A DNA stretch of 45,280 nt from Acrasis kona (GCA_026419775.2 JAOPGA020001071.1:1-45280); one strand, 5' to 3'. Positions 8,909-19,150 are shown, counted from the first letter of the stretch. Program-made: numbers and translations. The notes: a model not told the origin generated them from the sequence alone.

Positions 8909-11900
8909 ATGGACAATAACAAGCGCAAACGTTCGCGATACGTAGCAAACACATTATTTGTACCGTACAAACATCCAAAACCATCACCAGACCCTATTGT
9001 ATACAAACATATTAAAGTCCCATTAAATGCCTATGAAGATTTTATGAAAACATCAAACAGCTGGGGTATTTCGTCTACGGATGCGATAATTGAATCAACT
9101 ATTATGATGGATGAGCTAAAAAAATTTCAACCACATTTTCCAAACAAATCATTCAATGAAATTATCTCGGATTTATTTACCCCATGCATCGACATGTTAA
9201 AAAATAACGAACATCTCACTTCATCTAATTTGATACAATGCAACATTAAAAAGCAAGAACTCTATCATAATAAAATCATGGACGAAATAAAGGTTGCAGA
9301 AGACACTTTGGTTGTGTTAACAGATAAACTAAAATTAATCAATGCTGAGTTAGATGTAAGGAACTTTGCGTTTAACAATCAAGTACCTCCTAGTCAACTA
9401 TGTAATGATACTGGGTTGAATATCAATAAGCATGGTATCATTACATACCAGATTCATGCTAACAATAACAAAAAAGAAGTATCTGAACATTGTAGATCTT
9501 TATTGGCTCATATGGTATCTCTTCGTGTTCCAATGGAAAAGGTTCCAGTTGTACTGAATGCAATATTTTCTCACCTTGATATTACACTTATTGGGACAGT
9601 ACCCAGTCCAGAAACAGTAAAACAAGCTACCTTTGAGTATGTGATGTATAGAGACCTTGAACATATACAAAACACACAACATTGTAATGTTCTCTTAAAT
9701 CCTGATGACTTGACTAGAAACCATGTCAAGATGCAAGTACTGTGTGCAATCACAAACACTGAGAATGTAAGAGAAAGGAAATATTTGTTAGGTGTGAGTG
9801 AATTGACTAACAAAACAGCAATAGTCAAAAATGCTGCAACAAATAAAGTAATTCAGGATCTACGTGAGTTATGTAAGGGTTGTAATATTATGTACGATAT
9901 GTGGCAGTTCATTTTTGGCAAAATGTCAGATATGGCTTCAAATGAAGTGTTGAGTGGTGAATTGATGGCAGCTGTCAGTGAAAAAGTTCATAAAGGCCAA
10001 AAATTCTATTCAGTGTATTGTGCTTTCCATGGAATGAATGGAGCTGTTCGTAATTCAAGTGAAGCACGAGCTGACTTCAATGGAGTAGATGACTCTTATA
10101 CATTATTAACATGTATTAAAAACGAGTATACTACAAATCCTTTACTTGAAGCATTAGTTTATGAACGTCTTGGTAAATATTATCATTTCCCAACTACAAA
10201 AGTGTCACGACAGTTCCAAAATTTAATGCAAGTTGACCAAGCTATTGATATTTTAACTGTTCTAGAAGAATATATTGAAATTGAAACCCAGCGCGCAGCT
10301 GATTTACAAACAAATTCAAAAATAAAAAGACTAGCTGAGTTAGTAAAATTACAAAATTTACAAAACTCTGATGGAGTGAAACTTGGCCTTCATGTGATAT
10401 TGCTAGAGCGAAATGAGTTGATAAGGCCATTTCTCTCAATGTTACACGATCAAAATGGGGTATTAAACTTCTTTACAAGTATGATATCAATCATGGATTG
10501 TATAAAGGATGTAGCTAACAATGAAAAGAAGCTGAATAGTTTTGTTACAGAACTAGCGCCTGGTAAACTTCACATATTCCCAAGAGGTTATGTTTCACAT
10601 CCTACTACAATCAATTTTGCCAATGTACCACTAGATGTACGATCTAAAATTGTTGAGCGAGTCAAAGTTACACTTGGTGCTTGGGTTAACAGTGAGTTGG
10701 CAAAAATGGTTGATATGTACAGACCAGGAGGTAAACTACATATTGCCAACATCCCTTTAGAAGACCAAGAAAAATTAAACAAAACAGTAGCAGATAGTTG
10801 CCTTGCAGAAAGCAGAGTGAACATTGCATCATATCAGAAGCGGTGTGCAAAAAACGTTACGGTCCGCACTTTAAATTACATTAGCAAATTGATTGCAAAC
10901 GGCATGCCTACTGACACAGTTGTCAAGAATTTATTGCCCGAATCTAAAGCTTTAATCCGTCAAAAAGCTAGAGAAGAGAGATTGATATCTGTCCGCGAAA
11001 ATCACAATTTAGAGGGATTTCAACTGTTGAATGAGGTACGTGAAAAAATAGAATTAAAAAAAGGATACCCCAAATCTATCAACCATAACACAACATTCGA
11101 CATTGATCAAGGAATAGATATCCAACTGATTTCAGTTAATGATTTTATTGATGATGAAGTATTAGAAAGTGGTGGGATAAATTTAGAGATGTTGCCATTA
11201 TTCCCAGAATCAAGCTATTGTGAGACTAACCAGAGTACTGCAAAAAAAGAAGATAAAATTTCTTTGGACAAGAGAGTTAAACAAATCCTTGGACTTATGA
11301 GTAAAAGAGGTCTCAATGCTGAAACATTGGAAACTCTGAAAAATTTTTGTAGGTTACTGGAGATCAAAGGATTTTCAAATCACAAGAAGTATTTTATTAT
11401 ATTCAAAATTGAGAATTTTATTTCATACCATATGTGCAAAAAAGAACAGCGTAATTTCATTTTAAATTTAACTTCAGAATTTTTTAACAAGATTCAAAAT
11501 GTTGATAAGACAAGTAATGCTTTGAAAGATTCTGCAATGGTGAATAATCAAAAGACTGATTTTATGGCTATAGTAATTGACTATGAAACTGCTCGTTCTA
11601 GTGCATTTTATAAAAACACCAAGATAAGAAGACCTGGGGGAAAGCAAGCATATCAACTAGCAAAAGTAGGATTAGATGGATCTGTATTTCAAACTTACAT
11701 TAGAAGGGATTTGATTGAACAACGCGGACCTGTTACAATTGACTCTAATGATAACAAGATATTACGAGCACCACTTCCATGCGAAGTGGCAAATGGAATG
11801 GTGAATTATGAATTGTCTCTAAACTGTAATACTCTTGTTCAATTATATTGGGCTACAACTAAATTTGATGTTGAAGTAGACCAAGATCTTCTAAGCGAAT

Positions 11901-12262
11901 GCAATACTCAACGTACATATGATGTGATGTATGTAAATGCATTACAGCTTGTCAAACTTTTACTTCCTGCTTTACCGTCATACTCATTGTCATCAATTAC
12001 AAAAATGTTAGGTTTAGGAGATTATGATGCTCACAATGCTACTGCTGATGTTTTAGCAACCTGGAAAGTTGTTGTGTATGCAATTATTGCTCATCTAGGA
12101 AGTACAGATGGGGTAAATTCAAGAATTATCAATGAATTTATTGTGAATGTTGCTGTTGAATATGATTTGTATATATTTATACCTTATATGCAAAGAGGAA
12201 TTTTAAATAATGCTCATATTGTACAAGAAGAAGAGGATGAGTATCAATTTGAAGAAGAATAA
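8909..12262 (+). CDS. RNase H-like transposase fused to DEDDh 3'-5' exonuclease (1117 aa)
   Basis: One uninterrupted ORF starts at the first ATG, 8909. The C-terminal 230 residues form a DnaQ/DEDDh exonuclease. Its motifs are Asp891/Glu893 in IVIDYETARS, Asp987 in TTKFDVEVD, and His1042/Asp1047 in AHNATADVLATW, with SYSLSSITKMLGL just before. This family removes nucleotides from DNA or RNA 3' ends using two metals. The central region resembles hAT-type RNase H transposases: a KMSDMASNEV block (Asp341) is followed by a C-x2-H box YCAFHGMNG (Cys371, His374) as in the hAT insertion domain. I could not place the third acidic residue. The N-terminal 280 residues are helical and Lys-rich with no family call. 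The protein ends in a Glu-rich tail. Inference: a mobile-element transposase that carries its own end-trimming nuclease. Exonuclease call is strong, transposase call moderate. Confidence 0.75.
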   Translation: MDNNKRKRSRYVANTLFVPYKHPKPSPDPIVYKHIKVPLNAYEDFMKTSNSWGISSTDAIIESTIMMDELKKFQPHFPNKSFNEIISDLFTPCIDMLKNNEHLTSSNLIQCNIKKQELYHNKIMDEIKVAEDTLVVLTDKLKLINAELDVRNFAFNNQVPPSQLCNDTGLNINKHGIITYQIHANNNKKEVSEHCRSLLAHMVSLRVPMEKVPVVLNAIFSHLDITLIGTVPSPETVKQATFEYVMYRDLEHIQNTQHCNVLLNPDDLTRNHVKMQVLCAITNTENVRERKYLLGVSELTNKTAIVKNAATNKVIQDLRELCKGCNIMYDMWQFIFGKMSDMASNEVLSGELMAAVSEKVHKGQKFYSVYCAFHGMNGAVRNSSEARADFNGVDDSYTLLTCIKNEYTTNPLLEALVYERLGKYYHFPTTKVSRQFQNLMQVDQAIDILTVLEEYIEIETQRAADLQTNSKIKRLAELVKLQNLQNSDGVKLGLHVILLERNELIRPFLSMLHDQNGVLNFFTSMISIMDCIKDVANNEKKLNSFVTELAPGKLHIFPRGYVSHPTTINFANVPLDVRSKIVERVKVTLGAWVNSELAKMVDMYRPGGKLHIANIPLEDQEKLNKTVADSCLAESRVNIASYQKRCAKNVTVRTLNYISKLIANGMPTDTVVKNLLPESKALIRQKAREERLISVRENHNLEGFQLLNEVREKIELKKGYPKSINHNTTFDIDQGIDIQLISVNDFIDDEVLESGGINLEMLPLFPESSYCETNQSTAKKEDKISLDKRVKQILGLMSKRGLNAETLETLKNFCRLLEIKGFSNHKKYFIIFKIENFISYHMCKKEQRNFILNLTSEFFNKIQNVDKTSNALKDSAMVNNQKTDFMAIVIDYETARSSAFYKNTKIRRPGGKQAYQLAKVGLDGSVFQTYIRRDLIEQRGPVTIDSNDNKILRAPLPCEVANGMVNYELSLNCNTLVQLYWATTKFDVEVDQDLLSECNTQRTYDVMYVNALQLVKLLLPALPSYSLSSITKMLGLGDYDAHNATADVLATWKVVVYAIIAHLGSTDGVNSRIINEFIVNVAVEYDLYIFIPYMQRGILNNAHIVQEEEDEYQFEEE

Positions 12263-12530
12263 AGTGATTATAGTACAAATTTTAGTGCGAGCCTGTACAA
12301 TAGTATGAGTTGAAGAATCAAACTAGCTACAAATATGTAATGTGTTTTTTATCAATGTTTATACATGCTTTTGAAGTGTTGTTAGCCTTGAGTTGTAGCT
12401 TCTTTGATGAACTTACTTTTTAAGCCAGTGATAGTAATATTGTATATATCAACCTAAATGAATATAAAAATACATATATGTTTTATTTGAGATGACTGTC
12501 TATAGCCAAGACGTTATAATTAATTTTTCA

Positions 12531-12543
12531 TGTAGGGTAGCCG
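12531..12543. repeat. Inner second copy of the right transposon end
   Basis: TGTAGGGTAGCCG, identical to the outer end at 12734-12746, 203 bp inside it. The flanking 20 bp (TAATTAATTTTTCA) mirror the left end more closely than the outer copy does. Confidence 0.85.
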
Positions 12544-12733
12544 TAATAGTCTAGCTAGACAATAATAAAATTTTTGTAAAATTATACAAGAAACTATTAT
12601 TCTACAATCTGTTCTAGTTATTGAATATCATCGACAAAAATTAGTAACAAAACGTCGTTATCATATCTGATTTATTTTGTACGATTTTTTATTTTCCGAG
12701 TGAAGAATTGTAATGAATTTAAAATTAGATTAT

Positions 12734-12746
12734 TGTAGGGTAGCCG
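12734..12746. repeat. Right terminal inverted repeat (outer)
   Basis: TGTAGGGTAGCCG, directly followed by the duplicated GCTATGTT. This copy marks the actual right boundary. Confidence 0.87.
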
Positions 12747-13058
12747 GCTATGTTGAACCCCAATACAGCAACTCAAACTTTTCCTGCTGGATCAAAGACA
12801 CAGTTATATAGTGCGGTTGCAAAGTCATTCTATAAGATCAACGAGGAACAGTTCAAATCGATATTTGGACCTCTTGCCAAATGTGTCGCAATGAATGAAG
12901 ACAAAGCTATGGAGTACAAAACAAAACTGTCGTTCCCAATCGAGGTATATCTTCAACAAGTCATGAGGTTCAAGCAAGAATTAGATATGTTGCTCAGCAA
13001 CTTGAGGAGTTTGAACGTGAGAAGAAGGAAGAGAAGAGGCAGAACAATAATGAACTGA
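12747..13058 (+). pseudogene. Unknown ORF, downstream part
   Basis: Continuation of the ORF split by the transposon. From the duplication it reads LNPNTATQTFPAG, then a segment rich in Lys, Phe and Gln (AVAKSFYKINEEQFKSIFG), to a stop at 13058. Near the end an overlapping frame gives a better helix (ARIRYVAQQLEEFEREKKEE, ending about 13063), so a one-base change may have shifted the C-terminus. No family recognised. The first 8 bases belong to the transposon's duplication. Confidence 0.5.
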
Positions 13059-13072
13059 AATAAAATACACTT

Positions 13073-13308
13073 CTTTGATTTTCACTTCTAGTACTTTTTT
13101 TTGTAATCTTACAACAACTATCAGACAAATGACATGGATGACACCGATAACCTTTAGACAGTTCTAGACAGATTTGAAGTAGAGTGAGCTCTTTGATTTT
13201 CACTTCTAGTACTTTTTTTTGTAATCTTACAACAACTATCAGACAAATGACATGGATGACACCGATAACCTTTAGACAGTTCTAGACAGATTTGAAGTAG
13301 AGTGAGCG
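13073..13308. repeat. 118-bp tandem duplication
   Basis: 13073-13190 and 13191-13308 are the same 118 bp, including the T8 run, differing only at the last base. This is a very recent duplication just 3' of the interrupted ORF. No gene is evident inside it. Confidence 0.95.
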
Positions 13309-13683
13309 TATTTGAATGGGAAGTTCACTTATGATCTAGCAAGGTACTTTGCTAACTTCGCCAATAGAAAGAATGACGGTAGACCCAGAATTGAAAGAGA
13401 GACTAAATGAAGAATGTCATAACTAAGCCAGCTCCCAGTCAGGACACAAACCACTGAAGAATTTGTGTGGGATGAATACCGCTTTTTAATTGACCGCCAT
13501 ACCAGGGATTCTGTGGTGAGGGTTGTCATAAACGGTCAAACAATTCCGATACCTAACATGCTTTACATTGAACCGGATTTTTGTACTGCAGCTGTGGCGT
13601 CGTTTGTGCTGGCTACCATGAATGAGGATTATCAACACCCACAATCAAAACAGTGGTTTGAGTCATCAATATATTTTAGTTAA
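13309..13683 (+). CDS. Hypothetical ORF remnants
   Basis: Two plus-strand open stretches. The first, around 13310-13410, reads NGKFTYDLARYFANFANR. The second is a 72-codon frame at 13465-13683 containing VWDEYRFLIDRHTRD and INGQTIPIPNMLYIEPDF; it is open for about 15 more codons upstream without a Met. They may be parts of one protein that also includes the ORF ending at 13058. No family recognised. Confidence 0.3.
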
Positions 13684-13751
13684 TTTGTTCTGTCACGCTC
13701 CTTGTCACTTTATAGTGCCTACAAAGCTCATTACTGGATTTGCAAAATTGT

Positions 13752-13826
13752 GCAACACACGCCATCAAATCCGCCAAGCTAGGCGGGCCTTTGGCTGCAT
13801 AAAGTCATTTATAAATATGTAAATTT
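13752..13826 (+). mobile_element. LINE-B 3' fragment
   Basis: About 75 bp match the LINE-B 3' end from GCAACACACGCC through TATAAATATGTAAATT, with a few differences. The terminal AATAAAGC hairpin segment and A tail are missing. No target duplication seen. Confidence 0.8.
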
Positions 13827-14039
13827 TTTCTTTTTTATACTCACACAATGTGTGGTTTTTAAGAGCTTTTATGAAGAGAACTCAAATTACCTTGTGGGGC
13901 AAATTTCAAAAATATTTTTGATTTGATTTTTGTCATCCAAGACAAATATGGACGGGTCTTACAACAAACAAAAATAAAATCAAATTCTGACATTAAATCG
14001 AATTGACATAGGTTTTTTTAATTGATACCTTATTATTAA

Positions 14040-15616
14040 TCAATCATCACTACTGTCCATATTATCTTCAACAGAGTTACGGTCAGAGTCACTATCAGAG
14101 TCACTTTCTGAGCTGCTTTCAGAGTAGTTTTCAATGCAACTGTTATGTTTTCTCATCTTCTTGTCTTTTTTCCTTTTCCAATTTAAATGGTATTGATTAA
14201 TGTTTTTAAATACAATACTTTTCATTTCTTTATACCACTTGTTATAATCACTGTCATCTTCATTTTCTATTACGCTATGGACATCAGCCCAAGAAGTCCA
14301 TCTTGTTCTTTTTATTTTTGACTGACTGTTCAAATTTTCTGGAACTGAGTATGTTGTGACCCATTTGTTTACATCACTGAGTTTTTGATAGAGAGATGTT
14401 GATTTCTGAACACGGTTTTGATCTTTTGTTAGTTCACAAGACATAAAGCCTATATGACCACTTATATTAGTTTGTGGATCATGTTCTACATACTGCCAAT
14501 CCTCTACCATCTCTAAAAAATCTGCCAAAATGACTTTATTTTCTTTTATTGTCTCTCTTAATTTTTTTTTAGCATTTTCCTTCTCCCGTGAAGTTTGGGA
14601 ATTCTTCCATGGTAATCCAAGCTTTTTTTGTAAAAATATAGGCCTAAGTAAAACAAGAACAATCTGAGCCCATTGTGAGTAACCAGCATTGCTGAACAAA
14701 ACAACTATAACAACATTAATTTACTATCAATAAAAACCATACTGTTTGACTTGATTTTTTCTATTTTATGGTGCAGAGCTTCTACAGCTTCATTAGTTTG
14801 TGCAGCTAGTCCATCTGGTTTCTCCAGATAATCATAGAGGAAAGTAACTGGCCTTGGTTTGCAAAGAAGCAAAAAACAAAGTTCCATAACTTAAAAACAG
14901 TCTCTTTAGAGTACTGACGAGATGCAAACTCCATAGGTGTTCTTGATGGACTATTATTTGGTTCTAAATAATAATTATATTGCTGTTTGCCATTATTGTT
15001 TGTGATAACAATACTAGCAATTGACCCAACTTTGTTTAAAGGAATTTGATATCTCTTATTGTAACTAGGGATCTAGTTGGCATTCTCATTTAAGTTATCA
15101 TTAATAGTGTCGTCATCTGGATCTGGTGGTGTGTAATTGTTACGAAAGTGGTAGGTAAACCACTTATATCAAAACTATGACATGTACTGTTACACATTTC
15201 CCTCATGTCCCACACTGTACCTTTATTGTTGTTTTTCTTTATCAATGATACAGATTGCTTTGACCACAAATCATGTTGAAAAGAAAGGATTTTTGATTCT
15301 AAATGACTAATGTTGTCGGTATATTTTTTTTCCTTTTCTATTAGTACCTTTTGAAGTGCGACATGCTGAGATTGTAGAGTTTCAAAACTATTTTTATAGT
15401 TAGTTATTATTGCAATTAACTCCTCATTTTGCTTCAATATACCTTCATACCTTCTATTGTTTTATCTTGCTGGTTTATAATACCATTTTTCTCTCTTATT
15501 AAGTAGGTGGCTTGGTTCAAATTTTCCTTTAGTTGTCGATTCTCTGCAGCTAAAATTGTAATTTGTTGTCGTAACTCAAAATTAGCATCATCCTGCTGTA
15601 AAAGAAATTCATCCAT
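14040..15616 (-). pseudogene. Broken unknown gene with coiled coil and one short intron
   Basis: Minus-strand coding-like sequence reads from about 15616 down to 14040 with roughly four or five breaks. The N-terminal part is a long coiled coil (LRQQITILAAENRQLKENL and following heptads, about 130 residues). A middle part rich in Asn, Pro and Asp follows, then a hydrophobic region, and an acidic Ser/Asp tail (ESSSESDSDSDSDRNS). A clean 33-nt GT-AG intron at about 14690-14722 joins SMVFIDS to NAGYSQWAQIVLVLLRP in frame, which indicates this was a spliced protein-coding gene. No family recognised. It may be cargo of the same element as the tyrosine recombinase remnant at 17.5 kb. Confidence 0.45.
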
Positions 15617-15740
15617 TAACTGAGGTCAGTTTGTGTGATGTTATAACAAATTGTTTGATTGTAAACTGTGAGACAGTGAAAACAGATTAAAAAATGACAT
15701 TCACAACCAAGATATTTATTAATACTAGTTATTTGGTATC

Positions 15741-17150
15741 TTAAATACATAAGTCTGACATGTTGTTGTCAGCTTTTTCTTCATTCTTGTGAGACCTTCT
15801 TTTTTTAGCTGGGCGGAGACTAGAATAATCCATGTTCACATCTGCCAAATTATAACAATGATGAGTGCTGCCATTCTCAAGGTATTCCATTAAACCTAGA
15901 CCACTTTCATCAAAAACTGGTATATTGAACCTTTTGAATTTCATAAATATTTCATCACCTAATAAACATGCTTTTTCGTAAAATGACCTTGGTGGGAAAG
16001 TTATCTGTTGACAGCAATATCTCCCACAGACACTTTTAGAGGAACATTTCTCCTTTTTTCATCCTTGTTCATTAAGTATTTTTGATACAAATTTTGCATC
16101 TTGAATTTCTGCACAAAAATAGTACCTCGGAGTGTCAATTTCAAAACAACTGTCAACGTTTGAAAAGCGGAGGAAACAAGTATGAAACGGCATAGTCACT
16201 GATATTCTAGACCCTGTTGTCACCATTGTACTTTCATGTTCTAAAAGTTGAAAGTATGTAAGAAGAAGGATTTTTCAAATTAACAAAAAAGCCAGGGGGA
16301 AACTTCTTGTTCCATTTGGACCGCTCGATGTGTTTACAAGGCAAACTGTGAACACGAGCAATCACCTTCTCGGTGATTTGTATATATAATTTTTTGTGTA
16401 AGGTAACTCATCAATAACTATTGACGGGGGTTGTAAAACTACCAATAAACTTTCAGGCTTATCCTTGTTTTCTAAAAAAAAAAAACAAAAAAGCCAGGGA
16501 GTTGGAGAGGATAGTTTATAGACACATCATGTGGAAGACCCTTCATTGCTTTCATAGTGCTTTTGTAAACACCTGGGTCATTAGCCTTTAAATCAGAGAT
16601 AATGTAGGTTTCAAGTATACGTAACGCTTTCAACATGTCATCTTTTATAGATGAATATTTATCATCCTTTAAAAGTGATTGTAGTGGGGTAGACAGAGAT
16701 GATGGATTTGCATTACCTGCTTAAAAGCCAATACCAAAGAATAATTGTCTCAAATTGCGTAATTTGTTAATAGTCCCTTGCTTTGATTTTTTATTTTCAC
16801 GCGGTCTTTTTTTATTACTACCAGTCAGATATAGTTGCTGGTATTTAAAAAGTGTGTCTCGTATAAATATATCATCGCCTGCCAGTTTCTCACGCCGACA
16901 ATATTTGAACCTGACCATGTTGTCTTTATGTCAACATCACCATCTAATAATACTTTCTTTGGACTGTTGGGCACGTAAGTTCTGGCAATTGGCTCATACA
17001 GAGGAAAATCTCAAACAATCTCTTTAACAGGAGTATTATTATTCTTGTCAAAGTTATCAACATTTTCTCTTTCATTATCATCAGGTTGATTGTACGTATC
17101 AAAATTTGTTTCATCAATTCCGTTGTGCTTATCAACAAAACCATTTTCGG
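15741..17150 (-). pseudogene. Broken unknown gene with Cys-rich segment, interrupted by LINE-A
   Basis: Minus-strand coding-like sequence reads from about 17150 to the stop at 15741, with several breaks and a LINE-A insertion at 16298-16483. Visible blocks are an Asn/Asp-rich N-terminus, a basic stretch NKKRPRENKKSKQG, a middle region of about 100 residues (LLKDDKYSSIKDDMLKALR; KAMKGLPHDVSINYPLQLPG), a Cys-rich patch CSSKSVCGRYCCQQ, and a basic C-terminus RPAKKRRSHKNEE suggesting nuclear location. Four cysteines in the patch could bind zinc. I do not recognise the family. Confidence 0.4.
16298..16483 (+). mobile_element. LINE-A, 5'-truncated copy with target duplication
   Basis: 186 bp of the LINE-A 3' end plus A tail. 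The 16-bp duplication AACAAAAAAGCCAGGG flanks it at 16282-16297 and 16484-16499. It differs from the copy at 290-482 by only a few bases, so it is young, and it inserted into an already existing minus-strand gene. Confidence 0.93.
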
Positions 17151-17270
17151 TGAAAAAGTAACTTTCCTATACTGTTAGTCTAAAATTAAATAAAAAGTAC
17201 TCACATCTTCAATAGATTCTTTGGCTCTGTATTGAGTGGCATGGATTTTCAGTGGTAGCATTAGTATGTA

Positions 17271-17343
17271 TATGCTAGTTTACTTGGCATATAGAAAAGC
17301 ATTTAACTATATTCATACTGGTATAGCCAAGTAAACTAGCATA
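17271..17343. repeat. Inverted repeat, 18-bp arms
   Basis: TATGCTAGTTTACTTGGC at 17271-17288 is the exact reverse complement of 17326-17343, with a 37-nt loop. The right arm is part of an antisense LINE-B-like fragment (ASLLGYTSM codons), so the left arm is an inverted duplicate of LINE sequence. Confidence 0.9.
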
Positions 17344-17470
17344 GATAACAGCTTTCCGCTTATCAGACATGGCAATCTCATCAAGGTCAAAGCTACTCTG
17401 ATAAAGTGTAAAAGGAAGACCCCAGAATTTAAAACTACCTTTAATAAGTGATCCTGGAAGCTTGTTGCTA
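17289..17470 (-). mobile_element. Diverged LINE-B-like fragment (antisense)
   Basis: Read on the minus strand, this encodes LPGSLIKGSFKFWGLPFTLY and, further on, YASLLGYTSM, the C-terminal domain of LINE-B. Similarity to 19170-19340 is clear but imperfect, so this is an older copy or a related subfamily. It abuts the start of the recombinase fragment at 17470. Confidence 0.75.
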
Positions 17471-18261
17471 TGGTTGCAAAATTAGCACAAACAACAATTA
17501 ATAAATACAAAAAAAATTACCAATTGTATATTGATTTTGTTGAGAAAGGTGCACCACTTCTGGAATATAATGCTAAATCAATTAAGTGTTTCCTAAAGTA
17601 TTTGTCTGATGAAGGATATAAATCAGATTACCTATTTCAGATACACTCCGCTATATCATTTTATTATGAGACAGTAAGAGAGAAAAGTGTGAAGAATCTG
17701 GAAAATTACGCATCTGTTACTAAATTTTTAAACGACACCAAAAAGATACAACCAAAACCTAATCAGACAACAGTCCTATCTGATGAGGTTATTGTGAAGA
17801 TACTTCTTGATTTTCCACATAAAGGGATTTAAGTAGAGTCTAGTAAGCGGTCATCATTTTGTACAGATACGTCAACATATATTGGGTTGGATAGGTACAC
17901 TGGTCATAGTGAGCGAAGATCAGTTACCACCATGTTATCTGCAAATGATGTAGTATCAAATACAGAACTTGCAAGATTAGGCAGATGGACAAGTGCGAGC
18001 TCTATGGAGAGGTATCAGGATGACAACAAAATTGTTTGTCGCAACGCATGCAACAAAATTCACACACATGAATAATGTTGCCAACAATGTAACCAAAAAA
18101 GTAGTTGAGGTGCCACAAGCTGAAGCGTCTGAAATTGTCTAAAACGAAGAATCAGACAAAGACATTGTTGTTAACAAAAAGATGAAAAAGCGTGCTCCAC
18201 CCGTGATGCCTACATTTAATATTAGCGGATGTAACAATTGTACATTTAACTTTAAAATGTA
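17470..18261 (+). pseudogene. Crypton-like tyrosine recombinase remnant
   Basis: Two parts of a tyrosine recombinase are present: an N-terminal helical core-binding domain (17470-17832, TINKYKKNYQLYIDFVEKG onward) and the C-terminal end of the catalytic domain (about 17870-18075). The latter contains GHSERRSVTTML (H-x-x-R box) and LARLGRWTSASSMERY with the candidate nucleophile Tyr. The catalytic middle between them is absent. A basic tail, KKMKKRAPPVMP, is readable up to 18261. The element is broken in about three places. No reverse transcriptase lies nearby, so Crypton-like is preferred over a retroelement, with moderate confidence. Confidence 0.65.
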
Positions 18262-18479
18262 GTTCAACATTAAAAATTTTTTACTTTCTACTCACTGCGG
18301 CCTACTTTCTACTCACTGCAGAACCAGTCCGCAAAAGTCTGTTCTGTTTCTAACGAAGTTTGTCCAAGCTTAATTTCTTAGGCAACTTTCCACACAAATA
18401 AAAAAAGAATTAATTTATATTCAAAGTACACTTTGTACAGGAAAATATCTGTTTCTATATTAACAAGCATAGCCTTGGT

Positions 18480-19143
18480 TTTTGTCCTTCTTAGCTTTTG
18501 CTATTGCTTTTAATCTTTTCTTCTCTGATTGTCATCTTTTGGACCTCAGCCACTACTTGTCTAGCTGATTGTTACAGTTTCCTTTCTTGATCCCAGGATA
18601 AATTTGCACTCAAAGTTGTTGTCCAATATGTCTTGGCTTGATCAAAGACTTCTAGTATGACTTGCCGTTGTTCAATTGATGCTTGGGAGGTCATTTGCAA
18701 TTGTTCACTTGTTTTGACTGATGCAGCTAGTGAGTGTTTGCTTAGGCCAAACAACTGATACTGATCACTGCTAAATTTACAAATCTTTGGATGGTGAGAG
18801 AGGGAATAGAGTGATGCCCTTCTTTGGCTCTAGTGCATTGAAGGCATCAAGAGTAGAAATAGCGGAACCAGAAGCAGAGGCCATGACTGTTGCACGCTGC
18901 CGACATGAACGTATGGACCAAACCTTCTATTTTAACTTCTTTTGCTCTTGTCTCTGATAACTTGGAACATCTCCAGGCACTTCTCACATATCTTGAGGAG
19001 ACTATCAGAGGCACCAGTTTGGAAATAAATGCATCATAAACATACCTTTGTTGCAACCCAACTGCATTCCGCTTCAGTAATAACCGCCCTTCTATTACAC
19101 TCTGCAATGCTACTATTACCTCTTTATTACCTACAGAGTGCAT
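18480..19143 (-). pseudogene. Broken unknown gene
   Basis: Two minus-strand stretches. At 19143-18847 a frame contains VIVALQSVIEGRLLLKRNA and VRSAWRCSKLSETRAKE. At 18780-18480 a second contains FGLSKHSLAASVKTSEQ and a Gln/Lys-rich helical tail ending in a basic KAIAKAKKDK-like segment. Several breaks separate them. No family recognised. The stretch 18262-18480 between this and the recombinase remnant shows no gene. Confidence 0.3.
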
Positions 19144-19150
19144 AAGGTAT

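Larger units (their letters stand above)
8812..12746 (+). mobile_element. Whole DNA transposon encoding a transposase-exonuclease fusion
   Basis: A 3.9-kb element is bounded by the 13-bp inverted repeats CGGCTACCCTACA (8812-8824) and TGTAGGGTAGCCG (12734-12746) and by the 8-bp duplication GCTATGTT. It carries a single long intact ORF. A second copy of the right terminal 13-mer lies at 12531-12543, and the 32 bp around that inner copy match the left end better than the outer right end does. Small hairpin AACCTTCC-TGCTAT-GGAAGGTT sits at 8839-8860. The perfect duplication and the intact ORF suggest a recent insertion. Confidence 0.88.

Noticed and set aside
12511-12543. Inner terminal repeat as the real right end of the fusion transposon
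   Set aside because: It pairs with the left end over a longer stretch, but the 8-bp duplication lies only at the outer copy.
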